From positions 12,294 to 17,387 of the forward strand of contig DIUK01000053.1 in assembly GCA_002422995.1 (NCBI GenBank): a stretch of 5,094 nt of DNA. Reading direction: 5' to 3'. Of this stretch, positions 1 to 5,094 are shown in pieces; position 1 is the first letter of the stretch; the number at the start of each line of letters is the position of its first letter. Both the position numbers and the translations under genes were made by a program. Origin of the DNA: Rhodocyclaceae bacterium UBA6160. Its GTDB lineage: Bacteria; Pseudomonadota; Gammaproteobacteria; Burkholderiales; Rhodocyclaceae. The notes beneath the pieces are model-generated. The model was not told the origin of the DNA, ran no database searches, and saw only the letters and a list, made by a program, of their open reading frames with translations.

Positions 1-55
1 AGCAATTTTTATACCCACCGTCTAATCTGATTGTCGGGTAAAGGAATTCGAGCAT
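1..55 (-). CDS. Possible start of a further operon gene, cut by the left edge
   Basis: An ATG at 53-55 lies 2 nt after the glycosylase stop (TGA-TT-ATG) and opens a frame without stop codons to the window edge, giving MLEFLYPTIRLDGGYKNC. The spacing is like the ppsA-nfeD junction. Eighteen open codons can arise by chance, no Shine-Dalgarno is visible and I do not recognise the peptide. It may instead be untranslated trailer. Confidence 0.25.
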   Translation of the reverse strand, partial: MLEFLYPTIRLDGGYKNC

Positions 56-57
56 AA

Positions 58-816
58 TCAAGTTGCTTTTAAGGTGCGCATCGTACGGCGCATAAAACAT
101 AAATCTTCCCAGGCTTTGGCTTTGTCGAGCAGGTTGCGCAAAAGATAGGCCGGATGGTAAGTCACGATCACCGGAATTTCTTTGTATTGATGAAGTTTGC
201 CACGCATCTCACTGATTTTCACCGCTTGACCCAATATCGCCTGCGCTGCCGGGCGCCCCATCACGACAATCAGCTTAGGTTGCAACAAAGCAATTTGCGC
301 TGAAAGATAAGGCTGACACGCATTGATTTCTTCAGTATCAGGCGTTCTGTTTTCAGGTGGACGACATTTCACCGCATTGGCAATATAAACATCCTGCCCG
401 CGCTGCAAATCAATCGCTGCCAGCATGTGATCGAGCAACTGCCCAGCCTGACCGACAAACGGCTCACCCCGCGCATCTTCTTCGGCCCCGGGACCTTCGC
501 CGATGAAAAACCAGTCAGCTTGCCGGTCGCCGACACCAAAAACGGCCTGTTTTCTTGCCTCACAAAGTCGGCACTGGCGACACGCCGCGACACGGGCTTC
601 CAGTGATGTCCAGTCAGGCAAATCAACAGAAGAATCGCTAATAGCTGGCGCAGGCGCGGCTGAACTATGGCCTGAAACAACCGGGTTGATTGTTCCAACT
701 GACGATGCAGTTGCCTCAACTTGAAGTGCATGGGCAACTGCTGGTTGTTGCGCACGCAACTTCCAGATCGGGCCCAGTCCCATTTCGCGCAACAAGTCAT
801 CTCGGTTAGGTTTCAT
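58..816 (-). CDS. Family 4 uracil-DNA glycosylase (4Fe-4S, UDGa type)
   Basis: Family 4 enzymes excise uracil from DNA made by cytosine deamination or dUTP incorporation, starting base excision repair. The catalytic domain covers about residues 70-250 of 252. Four cysteines match the 4Fe-4S ligands of Thermus thermophilus UDGA: Cys79 and Cys82 (ACRQC), Cys151 (VKCRPPENR) and Cys167 (ACQPYL). The active-site motif is 'GEGPGAEEDARGEPFVGQAG' (106-125), and the second motif is 'HPAYLLRN' (221-228). An additional Cys85 stands where Thermus has Met. Residues 1-21 (KPNRDDLLREMGLGPIWKLR) form a helix-like N-terminus seen in many betaproteobacterial members, followed by an Ala/Ser/Val-rich probable linker (about 22-68). 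The ATG at 814-816 lies 17 nt after the rimI stop with only a weak ribosome binding site, consistent with operon coupling. The stop is TGA at 58-60. Confidence 0.95.
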   Translation of the reverse strand: MKPNRDDLLREMGLGPIWKLRAQQPAVAHALQVEATASSVGTINPVVSGHSSAAPAPAISDSSVDLPDWTSLEARVAACRQCRLCEARKQAVFGVGDRQADWFFIGEGPGAEEDARGEPFVGQAGQLLDHMLAAIDLQRGQDVYIANAVKCRPPENRTPDTEEINACQPYLSAQIALLQPKLIVVMGRPAAQAILGQAVKISEMRGKLHQYKEIPVIVTYHPAYLLRNLLDKAKAWEDLCFMRRTMRTLKAT

Positions 817-833
817 CGCGATTTAGCGTCGAT

Positions 834-1283
834 CTAGATTGTTTTTGCCATAACGATTGCATCTTCTTTCTGATCGTCGGAATTCAAATAATAGCCTCGG
901 CGCTGTCCAATCTCGGCAAATCCCAAACGCTGATACAAAGTCCGACCTGCCACATTGCCTGCGCGCACTTCAAGGAACATGCGTAACGCACCCCGGCACT
1001 TGGCGCGATGTATCAAATGTTCGCACAACAGCGCGCCAAAACCCTGGCGCTGATATTTTTTTAACACACTCAAGTTAAGCAACTCTGCCTCTTCCACGCC
1101 TTGCATCACCAAACCATAGGCAACCAAATCACCTGTTGCCTGGCGCATCACATAAGCGTCGTATCCAGCCAGCAGCGCATCCGTAAAATTACCACGCGTC
1201 CAGGGCGACGGGTGCAAAGCTGCTTCAGCCACGCATACAGCATCAATATCCGCCGGAGACAGCGGCGCCAAAAACACCTTCAT
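834..1283 (-). CDS. rimI: Ribosomal protein bS18 alanine N-acetyltransferase RimI (start uncertain)
   Basis: RimI is a GNAT-fold enzyme that transfers acetyl from acetyl-CoA to the N-terminal Ala of ribosomal protein bS18. From the ATG at 1281-1283 the protein has 149 residues, close to the 148 of E. coli RimI. It shows 'PWTRGNF' (27-33), the beta-strand 'EAELLNLSVLKKYQ' (65-78), the acetyl-CoA loop 'QRQGFGALL' (78-86) and 'FLEVRAGNVAGRTLYQRLGF' (103-122). Glu105 and Tyr117 correspond to the catalytic Glu103 and Tyr115 of E. coli, and 'EDAIVMA' (140-146) closes the fold. Two in-frame upstream starts exist: ATG at 1305-1307 (157 aa) and TTG at 1326-1328 (164 aa), one nt after the tsaB stop with AGGTGG at 1340-1345. 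I prefer 1283 because of length and alignment to E. coli; the extra 8-15 residues look hydrophobic and unconserved, but the ribosome binding site favours TTG. Confidence 0.92.
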   Translation of the reverse strand: MKVFLAPLSPADIDAVCVAEAALHPSPWTRGNFTDALLAGYDAYVMRQATGDLVAYGLVMQGVEEAELLNLSVLKKYQRQGFGALLCEHLIHRAKCRGALRMFLEVRAGNVAGRTLYQRLGFAEIGQRRGYYLNSDDQKEDAIVMAKTI

Positions 1284-1329
1284 CGCGCAGGCAGCCACAT
1301 TAACCATGGCAAATGTCACGCCAGCCAAA

Positions 1330-2061
1330 TCACTTCAAGCCACCTCTCGCCAAGCGCTCCACCGTCGTGAAGGCTACTTTGTCACGCACATACATTGGTT
1401 GTGCAAGTGCCGCCGACACGCTGCCACCACTGGCAAACAGACTGGCGCCCAAGCGAGCCACGGCACTCGCAGCAGGAAAAATGTCTGCGTGTATGCCGCT
1501 TAAATCGGGCAGTTGTTCAGTCAGCACTTTGCCGTAGGAATTAAACCCATCGCCAACACCACAAGCATTGAGAAAAGTCGGCGCTGGTGAGACGGCGTTA
1601 AATAAACTCTGACGACAAACAGACGCTGGCGGCAAGCATTGGGGTGAAATAACTTCATTCACATGATCGTTCTTGACGCGATACGCCGCCAAATAAACCT
1701 CATTCATGCGCGCATCCAGGCAAGTCCAGATATTTTCTATCCCGGTAGAATCAAATGCTGTCAAAGCAAGCGCGGCCAGAGTTGACACAGGAACTACAGG
1801 CACATCCAGACCAAACGCCAAGCCTTGTGTAACACCACAAGCCAGGCGCAAACCTGTAAAGCCGCCAGGTCCCGCGCCAAAGGCAATGCCGTCAATATCC
1901 TTGAAGGTGATGCCAGATTCAGCCAGCAACTCATTTGCCCAGGGCAACAATACTTCAGAGCCGCTATTGGGCATATCCGCCCAGCGTTCAGTAATTTCTC
2001 CATCCTGCCACAACGCAACCGACAAGCGTCGCGTCGCTGTCTCAAAAGCCAGATAGCGCAC
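1330..2061 (-). CDS. tsaB: tRNA threonylcarbamoyladenosine biosynthesis protein TsaB
   Basis: TsaB is the non-catalytic ASKHA-fold partner of TsaD in the bacterial TsaB-TsaD-TsaE complex, which transfers the threonylcarbamoyl group made by TsaC to A37 of tRNAs reading ANN codons. The family signatures are present: 'RYLAFETATRRLSVALW' at the start, 'GIAFGAGPGGFTGLRLACGVTQGLAFG' around 58-84, 'PVSTLAALA' (91-99), 'LDARMNEVYLAAY' (115-127) and the C-terminal 'PMYVRDKVAF' (222-231). The usual GPGSFTG motif reads GPGGFTG, a mild variant. Length (243 aa) is normal. The start is GTG at 2059-2061: an in-frame TGA at 2065-2067 excludes an upstream start, and the homologous N-terminus begins exactly here. 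No clear Shine-Dalgarno precedes it. TsaD, TsaE and TsaC are not in the window. The stop overlaps the region where rimI could begin, a common tsaB-rimI arrangement. Confidence 0.96.
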   Translation of the reverse strand: MRYLAFETATRRLSVALWQDGEITERWADMPNSGSEVLLPWANELLAESGITFKDIDGIAFGAGPGGFTGLRLACGVTQGLAFGLDVPVVPVSTLAALALTAFDSTGIENIWTCLDARMNEVYLAAYRVKNDHVNEVISPQCLPPASVCRQSLFNAVSPAPTFLNACGVGDGFNSYGKVLTEQLPDLSGIHADIFPAASAVARLGASLFASGGSVSAALAQPMYVRDKVAFTTVERLARGGLK

Positions 2062-2064
2062 GGT

Positions 2065-2088
2065 TCAACCGCAAATTAAAGGAATCAT
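2065..2088 (-). promoter_or_regulatory. Candidate leader mini-ORF in front of tsaB
   Basis: ATG at 2086-2088 opens a seven-codon frame (MIPLICG) that ends with TGA at 2065-2067, three nt before the tsaB GTG and in the same frame. AGGCG at 2096-2100 lies 7 nt upstream of this ATG, a plausible ribosome binding site, whereas the tsaB GTG has none of its own. This fits initiation at the mini-ORF and re-initiation at tsaB, but short frames of this size are common by chance. Confidence 0.25.
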
Positions 2089-2101
2089 TGCGTTTCGCCT
2101 G

Positions 2102-2130
2102 GCAGCGCTAAACAACTTGCCACACGCTGC
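2102..2130 (-). repeat. Inverted repeat between the SPFH gene and tsaB
   Basis: GCAGCG (2130-2125) and CGCTGC (2107-2102) are perfect 6-bp complementary arms around a 17-nt loop, starting 4 nt after the SPFH gene stop. There is no T-run after the second arm, so a rho-independent terminator is not supported. A weak mRNA stem, or chance, are the alternatives. Confidence 0.3.
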
Positions 2131-2134
2131 ATCA

Positions 2135-2992
2135 TTAAACGCGCGGACGGCCAAACATGCCACGCAAGGCATCTTGCAAGTCAGCTGGCAACACCACAGT
2201 TTTTGCATTATCCGAAGTAGCCAAGTTGCCTAATGTTTGAATATATTTTTCACCTAATAAATAACGTACGGGCGCATCATCACTTCCCAGCGCCACCGCC
2301 ACCCGTTTGATAGCCTCAGCGCTTGCCGTAGCCAGGGTCACTTGCGCTTCCGCCTGCAAGCGGGCAGATTCAAGCTGTGCTTCAGCATTCAAAATGGTCG
2401 ATTGTTTTGTTCCTTCCGCGCGCGTCACCATGGCTTTGCGCTCCCGTTCCGCTGAGGCTTGTGCTTCCATCGCGCGCTGCATGGATTCAGATGGCTTGAT
2501 GTCCTGAATCTCGACTGATTTAACCGTCAAGCCCCAATCTATGGCTTCATCCGCAATGCTTTCACGCAAGCGGGCTTTAATGGTGTCTCGATTCGTTAGC
2601 GCCTCATCCAGATTCATCTCGCCAATGATGGATCGCAAGGTCGTCATAATCATATTGCGAATCGCTTCTGAAAAATTTGTTACACCATAGACCGCCTTGA
2701 CCGGATCAGTAATTTTGATGAAGGCAATGGCATTGGTAAGGATCACGGCATTGTCTTTAGTGATGACTTCTTGCTCTTCTACATCCAGAATAATATCTTT
2801 GGTGACCAGCTTGTAACGCACTTGATCAAGATAGGGAATGATTACATTCAAGCCCGGCAAAAGTGTGGCGTGATACTTCCCCAAGCGCTCCACAATCCAC
2901 TCTTCGCCCTGTGCCACAATGCGCACGCCTTTGGCGATAGTGACTGCCGCAAAAACAAAAAGTGCAATGACGACAATACCCAAATCACCCAT
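2135..2992 (-). CDS. qmcA: SPFH/stomatin-like membrane protein (QmcA/paraslipin type)
   Basis: This 285-residue SPFH-domain protein is anchored by one N-terminal hydrophobic segment (residues about 4-21) followed by 'KGVRIVAQGEEWIVERLGKY'. The SPFH core spans about 24-190, with 'LLPGLNVIIPYLDQVRYK', the 'TDPVKAVYGV' turn (95-104), 'TTLRSIIGEMNLDEAL' (117-132) and 'WGLTVKSVEIQDIKPSESMQRAM' around 153-175. Residues about 170-235 are rich in Ala, Glu, Gln and Arg, as in the oligomerising coiled coil of the family. The C-terminus 'KTVVLPADLQDALRGMFG' resembles the proteobacterial branch ending in a PADLQ motif. Such proteins form large ring- or cage-like membrane assemblies and often occur beside NfeD, as here. 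The ATG is well supported by AGGGAG at 2999-3004, six nt upstream, the best ribosome binding site in the window. The gene symbol is by analogy; this branch may not be orthologous to E. coli QmcA. Confidence 0.9.
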   Translation of the reverse strand: MGDLGIVVIALFVFAAVTIAKGVRIVAQGEEWIVERLGKYHATLLPGLNVIIPYLDQVRYKLVTKDIILDVEEQEVITKDNAVILTNAIAFIKITDPVKAVYGVTNFSEAIRNMIMTTLRSIIGEMNLDEALTNRDTIKARLRESIADEAIDWGLTVKSVEIQDIKPSESMQRAMEAQASAERERKAMVTRAEGTKQSTILNAEAQLESARLQAEAQVTLATASAEAIKRVAVALGSDDAPVRYLLGEKYIQTLGNLATSDNAKTVVLPADLQDALRGMFGRPRV

Positions 2993-2998
2993 TTTTTT

Positions 2999-3004
2999 CT
3001 CCCT
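2999..3004 (-). promoter_or_regulatory. Ribosome binding site of the SPFH gene
   Basis: AGGGAG on the minus strand, separated from the ATG at 2990-2992 by six A residues. It is the strongest Shine-Dalgarno in the window and fixes the start of the SPFH protein. It suggests this protein is translated independently and perhaps more strongly than the weakly primed NfeD before it (inference). Confidence 0.75.
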
Positions 3005-3009
3005 GTGTT

Positions 3010-3025
3010 GTCAGTTAAAACTGAC
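3010..3025 (-). repeat. Perfect palindromic hairpin ahead of the SPFH gene
   Basis: GTCAGTTTTAACTGAC reads as a perfect inverted repeat, with a 6-bp stem and 4-nt loop or a 7-bp stem and 2-nt loop. It ends 5 nt before the AGGGAG ribosome binding site. It lacks a downstream T-run in the sense of transcription, so it does not look like an intrinsic terminator. It could be an mRNA hairpin affecting processing or translation, or a protein-binding site; neither can be decided from sequence. Confidence 0.5.
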
Positions 3026-3038
3026 CGTTGATCTGCTT

Positions 3039-3056
3039 GACTGACCTAACTCAGTC
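3039..3056 (-). repeat. Second hairpin, overlapping the nfeD stop codon
   Basis: GACTGA-GTTAGG-TCAGTC forms a 6-bp stem with a 6-nt loop. The 5' arm contains the TGA stop of nfeD (3051-3053). Its arms share the ACTGA/TCAGT core with the hairpin at 3010-3025, so arms of the two can also pair with each other. No U-tract follows, arguing against a terminator. Confidence 0.45.
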
Positions 3057-3551
3057 CGCAGTAGCATCCATTGTGGCACTGGCTGCCGGCTTACCCACTT
3101 TCAAAAACTGACCATCCACACCCACAACCTTGACGCGCGTACCAGCAGCAATAAACTCATCTGCGATACAAGGCCAGGTATCCGTACCCATCACCGGCTT
3201 TTGAAAACGGACTTCGCCCCGACCTGATGAATCGGCACCACCCACAGACGTATTGAATGGCTCGATGGCGCGCACGAGGGTACCTACTTCCCCGATCACC
3301 GCTGCCGCCTGTCCTGCACGGGTTTTATTGGTATTTCGAAAAAACTTGAACCACGATACGGTCATCAAAACCGACGCCACCGTCCACAACAAAATCTGTG
3401 TTGCAAAACTTAACTCCGGCGAAAGAAGCAAAGTCAAGCCAACCAGTAATGCCCCGAGGGCAAACCAGATGATAAAAAAGCTGAACAGCGCCAACTCTGA
3501 CAACGCGAGCCCAAGTCCTAATACCATCCAGTGCCACCAGAGAATTTGCAT
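3051..3551 (-). CDS. NfeD-family membrane protein, short form (YbbJ-like)
   Basis: This 166-residue protein belongs to the short NfeD class, which pairs with SPFH proteins and lacks the ClpP-like protease domain of long NfeDs. Hydrophobic segments lie at about residues 8-28, 29-44 and 50-68, after an aromatic N-terminus (MQILWWHW). A basic patch follows (FRNTNKTR, 71-78). Residues about 85-153 form the soluble OB-fold domain, with typical 'GEVGTLV', 'GRGEVRF', 'WPCIADEFIAAGTRVKVVGVDG' and 'FLKV'. The tail is Ala/Thr-rich and acidic. By family knowledge it sits in the inner membrane and supports its SPFH partner, encoded next; the molecular role is poorly defined. ATG was chosen because it opens the membrane segment and lies 2 nt after the ppsA stop (TAA-TC-ATG). 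There is no good Shine-Dalgarno, so translational coupling to ppsA is likely (inference). Confidence 0.9.
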   Translation of the reverse strand: MQILWWHWMVLGLGLALSELALFSFFIIWFALGALLVGLTLLLSPELSFATQILLWTVASVLMTVSWFKFFRNTNKTRAGQAAAVIGEVGTLVRAIEPFNTSVGGADSSGRGEVRFQKPVMGTDTWPCIADEFIAAGTRVKVVGVDGQFLKVGKPAASATMDATAD

Positions 3552-3553
3552 GA

Positions 3554-5094
3554 TTACTTTTTATGGCTGGCCAGACGCAACGAAGTATCAATCACTGTAT
3601 CGGGATTAAGCGAAATCGTTTGAATACCCTCGTCCATCAGCCATTCGGCAAAATCTGCATGGTCGGATGGGCCCTGACCGCAAATGCCCACATATTTGCC
3701 TAAACGATTACACGTAGCAATGGTCATGGCAAGGAGTTTTTTAACCGCAGCATCGCGCTCGTCAAATGAATGGGCAACCAAGCCTGAGTCACGATCCAAG
3801 CCTAATGTGAGCTGAGTTAAATCGTTTGAGCCAATTGAATAGCCATCGAAGTATTCAAGAAATTCTTCAGCCAGCAAGGCGTTGGACGGAATCTCGCACA
3901 TCATGATGAGCTTCAAGCCATTCTCACCACGACGCAAACCGTGCGAGGCCAAAAGTTCAACCACTATGCGCGCTTCATCCACTGTGCGCACAAAAGGCAC
4001 CATAATCTGCACATTGGTGAGCCCCATGTCATTGCGCACACGCTTCATGGCACGGCATTCCATCTCGAAACAGGCGCGGAAGGACGGCGCAATATAACGC
4101 GACGCACCCCGGAAGCCCAACATCGGATTTTCTTCTTCCGGCTCGTAAATTTCGCCGCCCAACAGCTTGCGATATTCATTGGACTTAAAGTCAGACAAAC
4201 GCACAATCACCGGCTGCGGATAAAACGCTGCGGCAATAGTGGCAACACCTTCCGTCAGCTTTTCAACGAAGAAGGTTTCAGGCGACGCATAACCACGTGA
4301 GCGCCGCAAAATTTCTTCGCGCAAACTGGCAGGTACTTGATCAATTTCCAGAATCGCCTTGGGATGAATACCAATCATGTTATTGATGACAAACTCAAGC
4401 CTGGCCAAGCCAACACCTGCATTCGGAATTTGTGCAAACTCAAACGCCAGCTCAGGGTTGCCGACGTTCATCATGATCTTAACGGGTAACGTAGGTAAGT
4501 TACCCACGTCTTGCCGCGTAACTTCAAACGCTAAAGCATCGCGATAGACATAGCCTGTATCGCCCTCAGCGCATGAGATAGTCACACTCTCGCCTTCGGT
4601 TAACGCCGCCGTAGCAGTACCGCAACCCACAATCGCCGGGATTCCCAGCTCCCGCGCGATAATCGCCGCATGGCAAGTCCGCCCGCCACGATTGGTCACA
4701 ATGGCTGATGCGCGCTTCATGACAGGCTCCCAGTTAGGGTCAGTCATGTCGGCCACCAGCACGTCACCCGCTTGCACCAGGTGCATTTCGGAAGGATCCG
4801 TGACAACACGTACCACGCCAGAACCGATTTTTTGGCCAATCGCACGGCCACTGGTGAGTACTTTACCGTGCTGCGTGAGCTTGTACTTTTCAATGACTGT
4901 TGCATGATCATCTTGCGACTTCACGGTTTCAGGGCGTGCTTGCAGAATATACAGCTTGCCATCCTGGCCATCCTTGCCCCATTCAATATCCATAGGGCGT
5001 GCGTAATGTTTTTCAATGGTCATGGCATAACGCGCCAGTTCCAGAATATCGGCATCCGTCAATGAAAACACATGGCGATCGCCCTCCGGCACAT
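3554..5094 (-). CDS. ppsA: Phosphoenolpyruvate synthase, C-terminal part (5' end beyond the window)
   Basis: PEP synthase (pyruvate, water dikinase) converts pyruvate, ATP and water to PEP, AMP and phosphate in the cytoplasm, the entry step of gluconeogenesis from C3 compounds. The visible 512 residues begin at the end of the ATP-grasp domain ('RPMDIEWGKDG' and 'LYILQARPETV', residues about 32-57). The swivelling phosphohistidine domain follows, with 'GGRTCHAAIIARELGIPAIVG'-type catalytic sequence; the catalytic His is visible residue 141, matching His421 of E. coli. The C-terminal PEP/pyruvate TIM barrel carries 'ENPMLGFRGASRY' (321-333), 'GSNDLTQLTLGLDRDS' (421-436) and 'CGQGPSD' (471-477) with its catalytic Cys471. 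The offset of 280 implies a full protein near 792 residues, the usual length, so about 280 N-terminal residues lie to the right. The frame is open to the edge; the GTG at 5092 is an internal Val. The TAA stop lies 2 nt before nfeD. No active-site residue appears to be missing. Confidence 0.97.
   Translation of the reverse strand, partial: VPEGDRHVFSLTDADILELARYAMTIEKHYARPMDIEWGKDGQDGKLYILQARPETVKSQDDHATVIEKYKLTQHGKVLTSGRAIGQKIGSGVVRVVTDPSEMHLVQAGDVLVADMTDPNWEPVMKRASAIVTNRGGRTCHAAIIARELGIPAIVGCGTATAALTEGESVTISCAEGDTGYVYRDALAFEVTRQDVGNLPTLPVKIMMNVGNPELAFEFAQIPNAGVGLARLEFVINNMIGIHPKAILEIDQVPASLREEILRRSRGYASPETFFVEKLTEGVATIAAAFYPQPVIVRLSDFKSNEYRKLLGGEIYEPEEENPMLGFRGASRYIAPSFRACFEMECRAMKRVRNDMGLTNVQIMVPFVRTVDEARIVVELLASHGLRRGENGLKLIMMCEIPSNALLAEEFLEYFDGYSIGSNDLTQLTLGLDRDSGLVAHSFDERDAAVKKLLAMTIATCNRLGKYVGICGQGPSDHADFAEWLMDEGIQTISLNPDTVIDTSLRLASHKK

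Noticed and set aside
6..36. Possible promoter on the minus strand (CCGACA, 18 nt, TATAAA)
   Set aside because: The -35 match is poor, only one box is convincing, and what would be transcribed lies outside the window.
369..800. Minus-strand frame of 143 codons overlapping the glycosylase gene
   Set aside because: It is an alternative frame of the glycosylase, whose cluster cysteines and active-site motifs are read in the other frame; the product resembles nothing known.
815..822. ATCGCGAT palindrome over the start codon of the glycosylase gene
   Set aside because: An 8-bp palindrome is expected by chance in a window of this size, and no second copy or operator context is seen.
1706..2056. 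Open plus-strand frame of 116 codons opposite tsaB
   Set aside because: It lies wholly antisense to a clearly recognised gene, has no family resemblance, and its composition (rich in Ser, Lys, Arg, Pro) is that of a shadow frame. The same applies to the plus-strand frames at 3253-3609, 3941-4300 and 4772-5065.
2062..2134. Rho-independent terminator between the SPFH gene and tsaB
   Set aside because: The inverted repeat there has a long loop and is not followed by a T-run on the transcribed strand.
5074..5083. GGCGATCGCC palindrome resembling the HIP1 element
   Set aside because: A single copy within ppsA coding sequence; HIP1 is recognised by its high density in cyanobacteria, and nothing else here is cyanobacterial.
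1..5094. A hidden novel system such as a defence island, mobile element, CRISPR or retron
   Set aside because: All long frames are recognised housekeeping families, gaps are at most 73 nt, and there are no direct repeats, transposase remnants, tRNA genes or attachment-site-like duplications that I can see.

Overview
The window is a compact, single-strand stretch of bacterial chromosome with roughly balanced base composition. Every gene I can support lies on the minus strand, so transcription runs from high to low coordinates. Protein sequences point to a Gram-negative proteobacterium. The tsaB-rimI-family 4 uracil-DNA glycosylase order, and a glycosylase that begins with a conserved '(L)REMGLGPIWKLR'-type N-terminus followed by a low-complexity linker, suggest a betaproteobacterium, possibly of the Nitrosomonadales/Methylophilaceae type. 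That placement is inferred from remembered gene order and protein character, not from a search.

Layout in order of transcription: (1) 5094-3554, the C-terminal two thirds of phosphoenolpyruvate synthase (ppsA), cut by the right edge; (2) 3551-3051, a short NfeD-family membrane protein starting 2 nt after the ppsA stop; (3) a 58-nt junction holding two small hairpins with related arms; (4) 2992-2135, an SPFH/stomatin-like (QmcA-type) membrane protein with a good ribosome binding site; (5) a 73-nt junction with an inverted repeat and a seven-codon mini-ORF; (6) 2061-1330, tsaB with a GTG start; (7) rimI, ending at 834, with a start that has to be argued; (8) 816-58, family 4 uracil-DNA glycosylase; (9) a 57-nt left edge where a further reading frame may begin.

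Two functional groups share the strand. PpsA makes PEP from pyruvate for gluconeogenesis. NfeD and the SPFH protein form a well-known membrane pair. TsaB takes part in t6A37 modification of tRNAs reading ANN codons, RimI acetylates ribosomal protein bS18, and the iron-sulfur glycosylase removes uracil from DNA. No gap exceeds 73 nt, no convincing rho-independent terminator is visible, and the whole set may be one transcript or two, with the qmcA-tsaB junction the most likely break.

I see no mobile element, CRISPR array, RNA gene or clear new defence or metabolic system. The items most worth a second look are the two short intergenic regions and the tight ppsA-nfeD linkage.
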